Positions 24,350-36,283 of a stretch of 40,353 bases of DNA are shown piece by piece (position 1 is the first letter of the stretch; every line of letters starts with the position of its first letter). Position numbers and translations under genes: made by a program. Source of the stretch: Mesorhizobium waimense (GTDB taxonomy: Bacteria > Pseudomonadota > Alphaproteobacteria > Rhizobiales > Rhizobiaceae); contig NZ_QZWZ01000052.1 in NCBI RefSeq assembly GCF_003601975.1, forward strand, positions 1-40,353, in the 5' to 3' direction. The notes under the pieces were generated by a model, which was not told the DNA's origin, searched no databases, and saw only the letters and a list, made by a program, of their open reading frames with translations.

Positions 24350-25741
24350 TTAATCGACGCGCTGGCCGTCCTTCACGCGGTAGGTCGGCTTGTACATGGT
24401 GACCAGCTCTTCCGCCGCCGTCGGATGCACCGCCATGGTGCGGTCGAAGTCGTCCTTGGTCAGCCCGGCCTTCAGCGGAATGCCGAGGAGCTGCGCCATC
24501 TCGCCGGCGTCAGGTCCGAGGATATGGGCGCCGAGCACCCTCTTTGAAGCGCCGTCCACCACCAGCTTCATCAGCATCTTCTCGTCACGGCCGGACAGCG
24601 TGTGGCGCATCGGGCGGAATGAGGCGCGGTAGATTTCGATGTCGGAGAAGCGCTTGACCGCCTCGTCTTCCGCCAGGCCGACGGTGCCGATCTCGGGCTG
24701 CGAGAACACCGCCGTCGGAATGGTGCCATGGTCGGGCGCGGTCGGATTACCCTTGAAGGCGGTCTCGATGAAACACATGGCTTCGTGGATCGCCACCGGT
24801 GTCAGTTGCACGCGGTTGGTGACGTCGCCGATCGCCCAGATGTTGTCGATGTTGGTGCGCGAATATTTGTCGACAACGATGGCGCCGGTCTTGCCGAGCT
24901 CGATGCCGACGCCTTCCAGCCCCATATTCTCGGTGTTGGGGATGCGGCCGATGGCGAGCATGACCTGGTCGACCGTCAGCACCCTGCCGCCGGTGATTAA
25001 AGCGTCCAGACGCCCGTCCGGCCGCTTGCGCACCCATTCCGACACGGCGTGACAGACGATCTTTATCCCCTTCTTCTCCATGGTTTCGTGCAGTGTACGG
25101 CGCAGGTCCATGTCGAAGCGCGACAAGATCTCCTTGCCGCGATAGACCAGCGTTGTGTCGACGCCGAGCCCGTGGAAGATGTTGGCGAATTCGACGGCGA
25201 TATAGCCGCCGCCCTCGATCATGATCGCCTTCGGCAATCGCTTGATGTCGAAGGCTTCGTTGGAAAAGATGCAGTGCTCGTGACCGGGGAGCGCAGGATG
25301 CGGCGCCGGGCGGCCGCCCGTGGCGATCAGGATCTGATTGGCGGTGACGGTGAGATCCTCGCCGAGAAGATGGACCACATGCGGGTCGACCAGCATGGCG
25401 CGCGAATGGAAGGTCTCGCCGCCGGCGCCTTTCACGTTCTTCTCGTAGATGGCTTCGAGCCGAGCGATCTCGCGATCCTTGTTGGCGACCAGCGTCGGCC
25501 AGTCGAAGCTGGCCTCGGGCACCGTCCAGCCATAGCCGGCGGCATCGGCGAAATGCTCGGGAAATTGCGAGGCATAGACGAAGAGCTTCTTCGGCACGCA
25601 GCCGCGGATGACGCAGGTGCCGCCATAGCGGTATTCCTCGGCGATGCCGACGCGCTTGCCGAGCGCTGCGGCGACGCGCGCCGCCCTCACCCCACCGGAG
25701 CCGCCGCCGATGACGAAAAGATCGTAGTCGTAACCGGCCAT
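24350..25741 (-). CDS. gor: glutathione-disulfide reductase
   Basis: Reduces oxidised glutathione with NADPH. The 463-residue flavoprotein has the FAD motif VIGGGSGGVRAARVAAALG at the N-terminus, the redox-active disulfide GGTCVIRGCVPKK near residues 40-52, the NADPH-binding stretch EGGGYIAVEFANIFHGLG, and the dimerisation domain ending with the catalytic HPTAAEE motif. All are intact. The shape is the alphaproteobacterial/plant subgroup of the family. It lies downstream of rpiA and the DUF2059 gene on the same strand but is separated from them by a terminator. Confidence 0.95.
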   Translation of the reverse strand: MAGYDYDLFVIGGGSGGVRAARVAAALGKRVGIAEEYRYGGTCVIRGCVPKKLFVYASQFPEHFADAAGYGWTVPEASFDWPTLVANKDREIARLEAIYEKNVKGAGGETFHSRAMLVDPHVVHLLGEDLTVTANQILIATGGRPAPHPALPGHEHCIFSNEAFDIKRLPKAIMIEGGGYIAVEFANIFHGLGVDTTLVYRGKEILSRFDMDLRRTLHETMEKKGIKIVCHAVSEWVRKRPDGRLDALITGGRVLTVDQVMLAIGRIPNTENMGLEGVGIELGKTGAIVVDKYSRTNIDNIWAIGDVTNRVQLTPVAIHEAMCFIETAFKGNPTAPDHGTIPTAVFSQPEIGTVGLAEDEAVKRFSDIEIYRASFRPMRHTLSGRDEKMLMKLVVDGASKRVLGAHILGPDAGEMAQLLGIPLKAGLTKDDFDRTMAVHPTAAEELVTMYKPTYRVKDGQRVD

Positions 25742-25797
25742 AGACTGCTCCTTGCCTTCAAAATGTGTGAGACAGGTAGGCTGCCGATGGCCAAAAG

Positions 25798-25822
25798 AAA
25801 AGCCCGGATAAACCGGGCTTTT
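25798..25822 (-). terminator. terminator of the rpiA-DUF2059 unit
   Basis: AAAAGCCCGG and CCGGGCTTTT pair perfectly around ATAAA. On the minus strand the hairpin is followed by a T run (CTTTTCTTTT) and lies 40 bases past the DUF2059 stop codon, before gor. Confidence 0.85.
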
Positions 25823-25861
25823 CTGGTCCAGCGGCCGTCAGGCCATCTGCAAGAGTAAAAA

Positions 25862-26479
25862 TCAGTTCTGCGTGTTGTCGGCGGGCGCGTCGCCATCAGC
25901 CGGGGCAGCGCCGTCGGCGGGCGCCGCGGGGGCCGTGGCGTCAGCGGGAGCGGCGGGCGCTGCCGGTGCATTGGCCTTCGCCGCCGCGGCCAGCGTTTCG
26001 CCGACCTGCTGGGCGAGATCGCGGGCCAGCCCGTTCTGCCAGATGTCGGCGGCCTTCACCAGGTCACGCGTCACGGTCGGGCCGCTGTCGAGCAGCTTCT
26101 TGCCGGTATCGGAGCTGTAGAAGGCGGCAATGTCGTTGAGTTCCTTCTCGGAGAAGACCTTGGCATAGGCAAGGGCTGCTTCCTTTTCGAGATCGGCGCG
26201 GCGCGAGGCCAATGCCATCGCCTTGTCGGTGATGGTCTTGCCGATCAGGTCCTGCATGTCCGGGTTCTTCTGGATCAATTGCTGCTCGAGAGCGGCGGCG
26301 GCCTGCGGCAGGATGTTGTCGAACGGGTCGGTTGCGTGGATCGCGGCGACGGCGGCGCGCGCTGCCTTCAGGTGCGATTCGGGAACGTCCTGCGCGAACA
26401 CAGGCGAAGAAAACGCGAAGACGGCGGCCCAAGCCACCAGAATGGCCGAAAGGCTGCGAACCCGGTTATGCAACATCAT
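25862..26479 (-). CDS. DUF2059 domain-containing secreted protein
   Basis: Encodes 205 residues from the ATG at 26479, preceded by GGGAG. A signal peptide (about residues 1-28, ending VFAQ) is followed by the helical DUF2059 domain, with FSEKELNDIAAFYSSDTGKK as the clearest signature near residue 115. The tail (about 170-205) is a low-complexity run of alanine and proline (APAAPADATAPAAPADG), a likely flexible linker or cell-wall-spanning segment. The function is unknown. The gene overlaps the end of rpiA by 14 bases, so the two are cotranscribed. Confidence 0.85.
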   Translation of the reverse strand: MMLHNRVRSLSAILVAWAAVFAFSSPVFAQDVPESHLKAARAAVAAIHATDPFDNILPQAAAALEQQLIQKNPDMQDLIGKTITDKAMALASRRADLEKEAALAYAKVFSEKELNDIAAFYSSDTGKKLLDSGPTVTRDLVKAADIWQNGLARDLAQQVGETLAAAAKANAPAAPAAPADATAPAAPADGAAPADGDAPADNTQN

Positions 26480-27203
26480 GGTCGGTAGAACTCCCTGGTT
26501 TTCGGGCGGCATGGACGGTTTGGATGCCGTCGCCGCCGGCGATGATGGCCGCTGACGCCAGCCCGATGAAAAGACCGTGCTCGACGACGCCCGGTATGGC
26601 GTGGAGAGCATTCGAAAGCGCTCTTGTATCCGGAATGCGGCCAAAAGATGCATCGAGGATAAAATGGCCGCCGTCTGTAACAAAAGGCTGGCCCCCCGTC
26701 ATCCTCAATGTAATCGGACCGGAAAGACCGAGACTTTTGGCCGCTGCGCCGACCGCGATTTCGGTCGCCCGCAGGCCGAATTGATTGACCTCGATCGGCA
26801 GCGGAAAGCGGCCGAGGGTCTCGACCATTTTCGAGCGGTCGGCAATGACGATCATGCGCCCGGAAGCCGCCGCGACGATCTTCTCGCGCAGCAGCGCGCC
26901 GCCGCCGCCCTTGATCAGGGTCAGTTCCGGGTCGACCTCGTCGGCGCCGTCGACGGTGAGGTCGAGTTCAGGCGTTTCCTCGAGCGTCGACAGCGGCACG
27001 CCGAGCTCGCGACAGAGCGCCGCGGTACGTTCCGACGTAGGCACGCCGACGATGGTGAGGCCGGTGGCGACCTTCTCGGCAAGCAGCCGCACGAACTCCT
27101 CGGCGGTCGAGCCGGTGCCGATGCCAAGCCGCATGCCTTCGCGCACATGGGCAAGGGCTGCCCGTGCGGCCTCGACCTTCAGTTGCCTCGCATCCATGCC
27201 CAT
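26466..27203 (-). CDS. rpiA: ribose-5-phosphate isomerase A
   Basis: Interconverts ribose 5-phosphate and ribulose 5-phosphate in the pentose phosphate pathway. The 245-residue protein has the phosphate-binding GIGTGSTAEEFV near residue 28, the catalytic DLTVDGADEVDPELTLIKGGG segment near residue 82, and KIVAAASGRMIVIAD. All conserved residues are present. The ATG at 27197, two codons in, is an equally good start (MDARQLKVEAARA). It overlaps the DUF2059 gene and faces the phosphoglycolate phosphatase gene across 183 bases. Confidence 0.95.
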   Translation of the reverse strand: MGMDARQLKVEAARAALAHVREGMRLGIGTGSTAEEFVRLLAEKVATGLTIVGVPTSERTAALCRELGVPLSTLEETPELDLTVDGADEVDPELTLIKGGGGALLREKIVAAASGRMIVIADRSKMVETLGRFPLPIEVNQFGLRATEIAVGAAAKSLGLSGPITLRMTGGQPFVTDGGHFILDASFGRIPDTRALSNALHAIPGVVEHGLFIGLASAAIIAGGDGIQTVHAARKPGSSTDHDVA

Positions 27204-27386
27204 GTCTTGTGCGGTCCCATGTCTCGTCCGGTTTCGCTGGTTCGCGCGCTCCTAGCATTTTTGCCCGCCCGGTCAAAGGCCGCGCCCGCGCCGATCGGTC
27301 ATGGCCTGTGGATTGGCCAAGCTGGCTTGCCCTATCGGAGCGCAGGCGTTATCGCCTCGGGCGACGCAATCGCCACAGGACAGGCC

Positions 27387-28070
27387 ATGACCAGACCGAT
27401 CATCGTGTTCGACCTCGACGGGACGCTGGTCGACACGGCGCCGGATCTGCTCGACAGCCTCAACCACAGTCTCGCCGCCAGCGAACTGGCAGCCGTCGAC
27501 GAGGCCGGCTTCAAGCGCTTCGTTGGTCATGGCGGCCGGGTGATGATCGAACGCGCCCACGCGGCACAGAGGCGATCGCTGGCCGTGGAGGAACATGACA
27601 GGTTGCTGAAACTGTTCCTCGACCACTACACCGACAACATTCCTGGCAAATCGCGCCCCTACCCTGGTGTCGTCGACGCCATCGCCCGCTTCGAGAAGGC
27701 CGGTTATCTGCTTGCCGTCTGCACCAACAAATACGAGGCGAATTCCGTGGCGCTGATCGAGGCGCTCGGCCTGGCGAAGCATTTTGCGGCGATCGCCGGC
27801 CAGGACACGTTTGTCTTCCGCAAGCCCGACCCACGCCATCTCGTCGAAACCATCAGGCTGGCCGGCGGCGATCCGCATCGGGCGCTGATGGTCGGTGATT
27901 CGCAAACCGACATCGACACCGCCAAGGCCGCCGGCATTCCGGTGGTGGCCGTCGATTTCGGCTACACCGAGCGCCATGTGCGCGAATTCGAACCGTCGGC
28001 AGTGATCTCGCATTTCGACGCGCTGACACTGGATCTGGCGGAACGGCTGATCGCCGCGGCTGGCGGCTGA
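27387..28070 (+). CDS. gph: phosphoglycolate phosphatase (HAD family)
   Basis: Encodes 227 residues from the ATG at 27387, which follows AGGACAGG; the frame is open well upstream but that part is the shadow of rpiA. The four HAD motifs are in order: DLDGT (Asp9, Asp11), the CTNK threonine, the Lys of RKPDP and the GDSQTDI acidic pair. The sequence best fits Gph, which dephosphorylates 2-phosphoglycolate from DNA repair or photorespiration-like reactions. HAD specificity cannot be certain from sequence. It is divergent from rpiA and is followed by tRNA-Val. Confidence 0.85.
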   Translation: MTRPIIVFDLDGTLVDTAPDLLDSLNHSLAASELAAVDEAGFKRFVGHGGRVMIERAHAAQRRSLAVEEHDRLLKLFLDHYTDNIPGKSRPYPGVVDAIARFEKAGYLLAVCTNKYEANSVALIEALGLAKHFAAIAGQDTFVFRKPDPRHLVETIRLAGGDPHRALMVGDSQTDIDTAKAAGIPVVAVDFGYTERHVREFEPSAVISHFDALTLDLAERLIAAAGG

Positions 28071-28141
28071 GCGACAATCAGGCTCCAGCGTCTGTCGACC
28101 TTGCCCCGTTTCAGTCCGTGTCGGAATGGTGGCACATCGCC

Positions 28142-28170
28142 TTGACTTCACAAGGCTGCCTCCCTTATAT
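28142..28170 (+). promoter_or_regulatory. promoter of tRNA-Val
   Basis: TTGACT (28142-28147) and TTATAT (28165-28170) are spaced by 17 bases and lie 30 bases before the tRNA. This matches a sigma-70-type promoter, as expected for a stable RNA. Confidence 0.7.
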
Positions 28171-28200
28171 CGCGGCTCGCTTGGCCTTCGGGCAACGAGC

Positions 28201-28275
28201 GGGCGATTAGCTCAGCGGGAGAGCACACCCTTCACACGGGTGGGGTCGCAGGTTCAATCCCTGCATCGCCCACCA
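28201..28275 (+). tRNA. tRNA-Val (anticodon CAC)
   Basis: The 75-base sequence folds into a full cloverleaf: acceptor stem GGGCGAT/ATCGCCC, D-arm with AGCTCAGCGGGAGAGC, anticodon stem CACCC/GGGTG with loop TTCACAC (anticodon CAC), and T-arm with GGTTCAATCC. The 3' CCA is encoded. It reads valine codon GTG. tRNA genes are frequent integration sites, and the DNA to its right looks accessory. Confidence 0.95.
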
Positions 28276-28346
28276 TAACTTTTTGTCAAGAAAAACAAGC
28301 AGTTGCTGCGACTGCTCAAGGGCGGGCAAAATAGCAACTTTCACTC

Positions 28347-28368
28347 GGGTCGCCACCGGGTCGCCACC
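28347..28368. repeat. tandem 11-mer repeat just after tRNA-Val
   Basis: GGGTCGCCACC occurs twice without a gap. It lies 72 bases past the tRNA. It may be chance or a relic of an integrase end; nothing more can be said from the window. Confidence 0.5.
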
Positions 28369-28407
28369 GGCTTTTGATCCGCGACAGGCTGCCGCACCCT
28401 CAGTAGG

Positions 28408-28787
28408 TTAGCTCCGCCTCAACGCGTAACCTGCGACTTGGTCTTCAATGTTGATCGGCACAATCCAGACTGGCCAAACGCTATCCGCACCGGTCTCCAC
28501 TTGCTGATTACAATAGGCACGCTGCCATTCAGCAAATTCCCCAGGGATCAGGTCTCCTCCGGACATGATCTGCGCAACGCGCTCCGGCTTCCACGAGAGA
28601 TTTAACCCCTCAAGGTCGCCGTCAAACTCTGCAACCTCAGAAAATGGCAGAAGAAATAGCCGATGGCGCCCGGCGTCTTGAACACGAACGACCACCGCTC
28701 TTCATCGTCGCCTGTCGCGGCGGCGCGGTTCCACGCGATGCGTTCCAGTCTTCGTCGTTGAACATCATCCATTGGCTTGCTCCACAT
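28408..28787 (-). pseudogene. hypothetical protein gene, probably frameshifted
   Basis: Two overlapping minus-strand frames together look like one protein. The first (ATG at 28787 or 28772, the latter preceded by GGAGC) gives MDDVQRRRLERIAWNRAAAT and DDEERWSFVFKT; the second takes over near 28680-28700 as RVQDAGRHRLFLLPFSEVAEFDG and ends at 28408. Read as one, the product would be about 120 residues. I do not recognise the family. The first frame, when followed past the join, soon runs into nonsense. It is the first gene to the right of tRNA-Val. Confidence 0.5.
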
Positions 28788-28905
28788 TTCTGTCCCAGCA
28801 GGACGATCCCTCGCTAGGTGGCGTGTACGAGACCATCGAGCAGGCAGAAAAGGTGCTGTCTGAACAAGGCGCTTCGTCGGCCTAGGTCTTACGTGCCGGT
28901 CAAAC

Positions 28906-32114
<3,209 letters not shown>

Positions 32115-32118
<4 letters not shown>

Positions 32119-32528
32119 GGCATGCTCCGGTTAGCGAGCGCGTTCAGGATGATATCCACTTCCCCGACGGTTTCGGGCACGAACCGAAGCGCGTCCCCTC
32201 GGTGGATACGGTCGAAGGTCCTCAGCGCGCTGTGTCGTCCGTAGACAACATCGCCGCGTTCGTTCTTCTTCGAGTATGTTTCGCTGCCGGGGCGCGTTTC
32301 AGGTCGAAGCCCGCTCAACCTCGATAGGTCCACGTCGCCGGCTTCGCACCAAATCTGAAGCTTGCTGTCAGGCTTGACGATGATAGCGACTTCAACCGGG
32401 CCTGCTGCGGTCCTTGGCAAAAGATATCTACGAGCGTGAACATTCTGATGGCCAGAGCGGTGAACCGCGGCTTCGCGATCAAGGCGGTCTTGGCAGTATT
32501 TCTTCACGGAACCGTTTTGATCATTCAC
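32115..32528 (-). CDS. unknown protein between hsdS and hsdR
   Basis: Encodes 137 residues from a GTG at 32528. It joins hsdS and hsdR through two identical four-base overlaps (GTGA at 32525-32528 and GTGA at 32115-32118), so all three should be translationally coupled. No signal peptide, membrane helix or known catalytic motif is visible. The middle (GPVEVAIIVKPDSKLQIWCE) and the C-terminal half (YGRHSALRTFDRIHRGDALRF) look like a compact alpha/beta domain, and the N-terminus is basic. I do not recognise the family. Its place suggests a role in tuning restriction or modification, which is inference. Confidence 0.75.
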
Positions 32529-33766
32529 TGCGCCGCCTCCAGATGGTCTTCCACATCGCGCAGCAGGATTTCGCCGGATATCAACTTCGGCAAAAGGAGG
32601 TCGCGTGTTTGGGCGAGCGCCTTGTTCTCGATTGAGTTGTGAACAGTCCGCTCAACGAGCGGTCCCATGACTGCCGTCATTGCGGTGAGCGCATTGCTTG
32701 GGGGGCAGACGACTTTCGCTGCCCTCAAATGCTCACGCTGAATATGACCCATAGTTGTCGCCTTGGACGCCGCAATCTGTTGAAATTCTGCCATATGGTG
32801 CTGAACCCAAAGGGAATAGAACCACGCGGGAAACTCATCGGAGGACACCTTAAATAGATGTTGATTGAGGGCTCCTTCGCCGCCAGTCCAGAACTTCGCC
32901 AAAAGACTTCCCGACCATGAGAACAAGAAATCGGCATCCTTTACGATATATTTTGTAGGGACGCTCCGCGATGCCCGGCCACTCTTATCGGTAACGCCGT
33001 TTCGGAGTTCGGCGATTTTGACGACGGGCAGACTGTCAGCATCTTCGCCTGCGGGGAATTTCTGAAGGGCTAAGCCGTTAAGGAAGTCGGCGATCTGATC
33101 GAGCCCCTTCTGATGCCATCCAACCGGCATGCCATCGTCACCAAACCCTAAAAATTGGCCAGCTAGTAGCAGCGCTCTCGCGGGATCGACTATAAGTCCG
33201 CCCATGACCTCGACGGGATCGTTCGCGCCATTGATCTTGCGGCGGGTCGGGCCGAAATCGACGAACCAGTCGCGGAAGATCGCCTGCGCCATAGCCTCCA
33301 GCGTCTCGTTCATGCGGCGGTTCAGTTCGATCTTGTCGTCGAGAGAACCGAGGAGTTCCGCAACTTTCAACTGGTACTGCAGTGGCGGCCAAGAAAGCTG
33401 AATAGGATGGACATGATTGCGGTTGAGTGTCGGATTTGCAGAGCCAACGTCGAGGTCGGCCAGACGGTCGGCAATTGAACAGAAAAAATAGTAGACGAAC
33501 CGTTCATCGTTACCATGAAAATCCTTGACCCAGAGTGTTGTGTCGTGAGGCCAATAATCTGTGCGTTGGAAATAGACGCTCCCGACAACCCCCTTTCGTC
33601 CTAGAATTACACCCGGACCTTTGACCTTAGGTTCGTCATGAAAACTGCTAACACCGCCGGAAGAAATCACGGGGAACGGACCATATCGCTGCTCTTTGCG
33701 CGTGATGTCGAAGCCGCGTTGCAAGGTGGCCTGTGCACCAATGGTAGTCGAAATCCACCTATCCAT
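32525..33766 (-). CDS. hsdS: type I restriction-modification specificity subunit S
   Basis: Encodes 413 residues that give the methylase and nuclease their target sequence. The layout is target-recognition domain, conserved helix (LLGSLDDKIELNRRMNETLEAMAQAIFRDWFVDFGP near residues 140-180), second recognition domain, and the C-terminal conserved helix ending AQTRDLLLPKLISGEILL. The ATG at 33766 is chosen: the frame is open to 33910, but that part overlaps hsdM out of frame. The start overlaps the hsdM stop by eight bases. Both recognition domains look intact, so the subunit should be able to direct methylation. Confidence 0.93.
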   Translation of the reverse strand: MDRWISTTIGAQATLQRGFDITRKEQRYGPFPVISSGGVSSFHDEPKVKGPGVILGRKGVVGSVYFQRTDYWPHDTTLWVKDFHGNDERFVYYFFCSIADRLADLDVGSANPTLNRNHVHPIQLSWPPLQYQLKVAELLGSLDDKIELNRRMNETLEAMAQAIFRDWFVDFGPTRRKINGANDPVEVMGGLIVDPARALLLAGQFLGFGDDGMPVGWHQKGLDQIADFLNGLALQKFPAGEDADSLPVVKIAELRNGVTDKSGRASRSVPTKYIVKDADFLFSWSGSLLAKFWTGGEGALNQHLFKVSSDEFPAWFYSLWVQHHMAEFQQIAASKATTMGHIQREHLRAAKVVCPPSNALTAMTAVMGPLVERTVHNSIENKALAQTRDLLLPKLISGEILLRDVEDHLEAAQ

Positions 33767-35303
33767 CGGAACCAACCTTGCCCAATACTTGTCCGATACG
33801 CTCCTCCAGCACCCGTCCGTCAGAAAACTGCGTGTAAAGTTGTTCCCGCAGCGTCTCGAACCTCTCAACGAAGGACACACCGTCATCCTCGACGTCTGCT
33901 GCACCGACATAACGTCCGGGTGTCAGCACGTGGCCCTGCTCTCGGATTTTCGCCAGCGTGGCCGCTTTGCAGAAGCCCGGCACGTCGGCATAGGGGCTTG
34001 CGTGATCCTTGGCCCGCCATCGGTGATAGGCTCCGGCGATTTTTTCGATGTCGTCGGCCCTGAACTCCTTGCGCACGCGATCCACCATGAAGCCGAGCTT
34101 GCGGGCGTCGATGAACAGGATTTCGCCGCGCCGGTCGCGGTGGCCGTTGGCGCTCTTGTCACGCGCCAATATCCACAGGCAGGCCGAGATTTGCGTGGAA
34201 AAGAACAGTTGCCCCGGCAGCGCCACCATGCAGTCCACCACGTCCGCCTCGACCATCGCCTTGCGGATGTCGCCTTCGCCCGACTGTTGTGACGACATCG
34301 AGCCGTTGGCCAACACCACGCCGGCCGTGCCGCGCGGCGCAAGGTGATGCAGGATATGCTGGAGCCAGCCGAAATTGGCGTTGCCCTTCGGCGGCGTGCC
34401 GTATCTCCAGCGCTGGTCATCGGCTAGGCGCTCGCCGCCCCAATCCGACACATTGAACGGCGGATTGGCGAGGATGAAGTCGGCTTTCAGGTCGGGCAGT
34501 TCGTCGCGGTGGAAGCTGCCCTCGTTGTTCCAGCGGATATCGGCGTCGATGCCTTGCACGGCAAGGTTCATCTTGGCCAGCCGCCAGGTGGTGTGGTTGA
34601 TCTCCTGCCCATAGACGGCGATATCATGCCGCCGCCCGCCATGCTCCTCGATGAACTTTTCCGATTGCACGAACATGCCCCCCGATCCGCAGCAAGGATC
34701 GTAGACGCGGCCCTTATAAGGTTCGAGCATTTCGACCAGCGTTCTCACGACAGATCGGGGCGTAAAGAACTCGCCGCCGCGCTTGCCCTCGGAACCGGCG
34801 AAGCCCGACAGGAAATACTCGTAGACCCGGCCAAGCAGGTCTTTCGCCTTGTCGGTGCTGTCGTGCATGCCGATGTTGGAGAACAGGTCGATCAGTTCGC
34901 CCAGCATCGTCTTGTTGAGCGTCGGGCGGGCATAGTTCTTCGGCAGAACGCCCTTGAGCCCTTCGTTCGAGGGTGCCTTTTCGATGGCCTCCATCGCCTC
35001 GTCGATCAGCTTGCCGATTTCCGGCCGCTTGGCGTTGCCTTGCAGGAATGTCCAGCGGGCTTCCTTCGGCACCCAGAACACGCTTTCGGCCAGATATTCC
35101 TCCGGGTCTTCCGGATCGGCATATTCGTCCGCCGCCAGCTTCGCCCGCTGCGCCTCGAAGGCGTCAGAAATGTACTTGAGAAAGATCAGGCCAAGCGCGA
35201 CGTGCTTGTATTCGGACGGCTCCAGATTGCCCCGCAGCTTGTCCGCCGCCTTGAACAATTCCGCCGTGAACGCCAGATCACCGTTTCCGTTGTTCCCAGC
35301 CAC
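33759..35303 (-). CDS. hsdM: type I restriction-modification methyltransferase subunit M
   Basis: Adds a methyl group to N6 of adenine with S-adenosylmethionine, and with HsdS forms an active modification enzyme. The 514-residue protein has an HsdM N-terminal helical domain (residues 10-160), the SAM-binding motif DPCCGSGGMF (202-211) and the catalytic NPPF (280-283). All are intact. The start is a GTG at 35303 with GGGGA upstream. It is the first gene of the operon hsdM-hsdS-unknown-hsdR; the region just upstream (35304-35425) should hold the promoter. Confidence 0.95.
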   Translation of the reverse strand: MAGNNGNGDLAFTAELFKAADKLRGNLEPSEYKHVALGLIFLKYISDAFEAQRAKLAADEYADPEDPEEYLAESVFWVPKEARWTFLQGNAKRPEIGKLIDEAMEAIEKAPSNEGLKGVLPKNYARPTLNKTMLGELIDLFSNIGMHDSTDKAKDLLGRVYEYFLSGFAGSEGKRGGEFFTPRSVVRTLVEMLEPYKGRVYDPCCGSGGMFVQSEKFIEEHGGRRHDIAVYGQEINHTTWRLAKMNLAVQGIDADIRWNNEGSFHRDELPDLKADFILANPPFNVSDWGGERLADDQRWRYGTPPKGNANFGWLQHILHHLAPRGTAGVVLANGSMSSQQSGEGDIRKAMVEADVVDCMVALPGQLFFSTQISACLWILARDKSANGHRDRRGEILFIDARKLGFMVDRVRKEFRADDIEKIAGAYHRWRAKDHASPYADVPGFCKAATLAKIREQGHVLTPGRYVGAADVEDDGVSFVERFETLREQLYTQFSDGRVLEERIGQVLGKVGSDG

Positions 35304-35425
35304 TTAGTCCCCTCCCCGAAGCACTTGTCCGATACCTACCGGCGGGCAGGCGCAATCGCAACCAGTCTGACGGACATTAGTTTCGCAAGTCCTGATCTCA
35401 CGGGCCGACGGCGCGATGGTGCGGA

Positions 35426-35683
35426 TCACCCATCCCTTTTTCTTTGCCCATGCCCCACGATACGGGCGTTGTGTGCTGCGATCCGAACTCCGGTCATCGC
35501 CGGATGCACGTCACCCTCGAAACGGACACACCGCATACAGAGACCTGCTTGGGCCTCGCTCGGCATCGTGGTCACCCAGCCGCAGTACCGGCACATGTAA
35601 CACTTGATTGGCATCTTGGGGCCATGCATTGCCATCCCGCCCCTCGGCGCCCCGGCGATTGGCGTCGGTTCATCATCGATCAC
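35426..35683 (-). CDS. small zinc-ribbon-like hypothetical protein
   Basis: Encodes 85 residues from a GTG at 35683, with AAGGA upstream. Four cysteines in CYMCRYCGW...GLCMRC (about residues 28-53) form a C-x2-C-x2-C pattern and a C-x2-C pair, suggesting a zinc ribbon. No other feature is recognisable. It starts 13 bases after the Tat-protein gene ends, so they are likely one transcript. It is short, and the evidence is the cysteine pattern and the spacing only. Confidence 0.5.
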   Translation of the reverse strand: MIDDEPTPIAGAPRGGMAMHGPKMPIKCYMCRYCGWVTTMPSEAQAGLCMRCVRFEGDVHPAMTGVRIAAHNARIVGHGQRKRDG

Positions 35684-35695
35684 GTCGGGAAGTCC

Positions 35696-36268
35696 TTAAA
35701 TTCCCTGTGCAATCCGGATGGGAAGCTTTAGATCGATCAGCCGAGCCTGCAGCAAGGAGAGCGTGAGTTCGTCCCTTGCGTCGACCCACCGGCTGTCCGC
35801 ATTTGCTAAGTCACCCTTGCGGAATATCAGATGCGGTTCATCGCTCCCGCGCCTGAGCTTTGGACCAAGGTCCAGCTTATTCAGCAGGCGGTATGCCCTG
35901 GCGCACGGACTGGTCTCGAGATCGAAGCGAGTTTCCCAGAACCACCCGTCAACCGGATCGTCGTAGTCCTCTGGGCCGATCCCGCGCTCCTCCCAGAGAG
36001 CGTGAATTTCAGGTTCGGCCCGGTGTGCAATGCCCTCGCTGGAGAAGAATTCGCGCCAGGTCGGCGGTGGCGGGCAGAAGTCCCAAGGGCCGATTGTGAG
36101 AAGATAGCCCTGCTCTCCTCCTTCATACCAGTACATGGTGTCGGCCACTTCCGCAGGTGAGGCAAGCAAGGGCTGCCCAGTCCTGCGAATGAAGGATTGC
36201 GCATCCTTTGCAAACGCAGCCGTGAGCAAGCCGCCCGCCCCAATCAGAAAACCTCGCCTTGTCAGCAT
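35696..36268 (-). CDS. hypothetical protein with twin-arginine signal
   Basis: Encodes 190 residues from the ATG at 36268, which follows GGAGGG; an ATG at 36283 contains that ribosome site within its coding frame and is disfavoured. The N-terminus MLTRRGFLIGAGGLLTAAFA is a twin-arginine signal, so the protein probably folds before export. The mature part has MYWYEGGEQGYLLTIGPWDF and EDYDDPVDGWFWETRFDLE, rich in aromatic and acidic residues. I recall similar proteins in rhizobial accessory DNA, but no function. It lies upstream of hsdM on the same strand. Confidence 0.72.
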   Translation of the reverse strand: MLTRRGFLIGAGGLLTAAFAKDAQSFIRRTGQPLLASPAEVADTMYWYEGGEQGYLLTIGPWDFCPPPPTWREFFSSEGIAHRAEPEIHALWEERGIGPEDYDDPVDGWFWETRFDLETSPCARAYRLLNKLDLGPKLRRGSDEPHLIFRKGDLANADSRWVDARDELTLSLLQARLIDLKLPIRIAQGI

Positions 36269-36283
36269 GGAAATACCCTCCAT

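Noticed and set aside
28782..28896. Plus-strand frame ending DDPSLGGVYETIEQAEKVLS and stop
   Set aside because: The peptide looks protein-like but has no start codon or upstream body in the window. It may be a decayed 3' end of a gene; too little to call.
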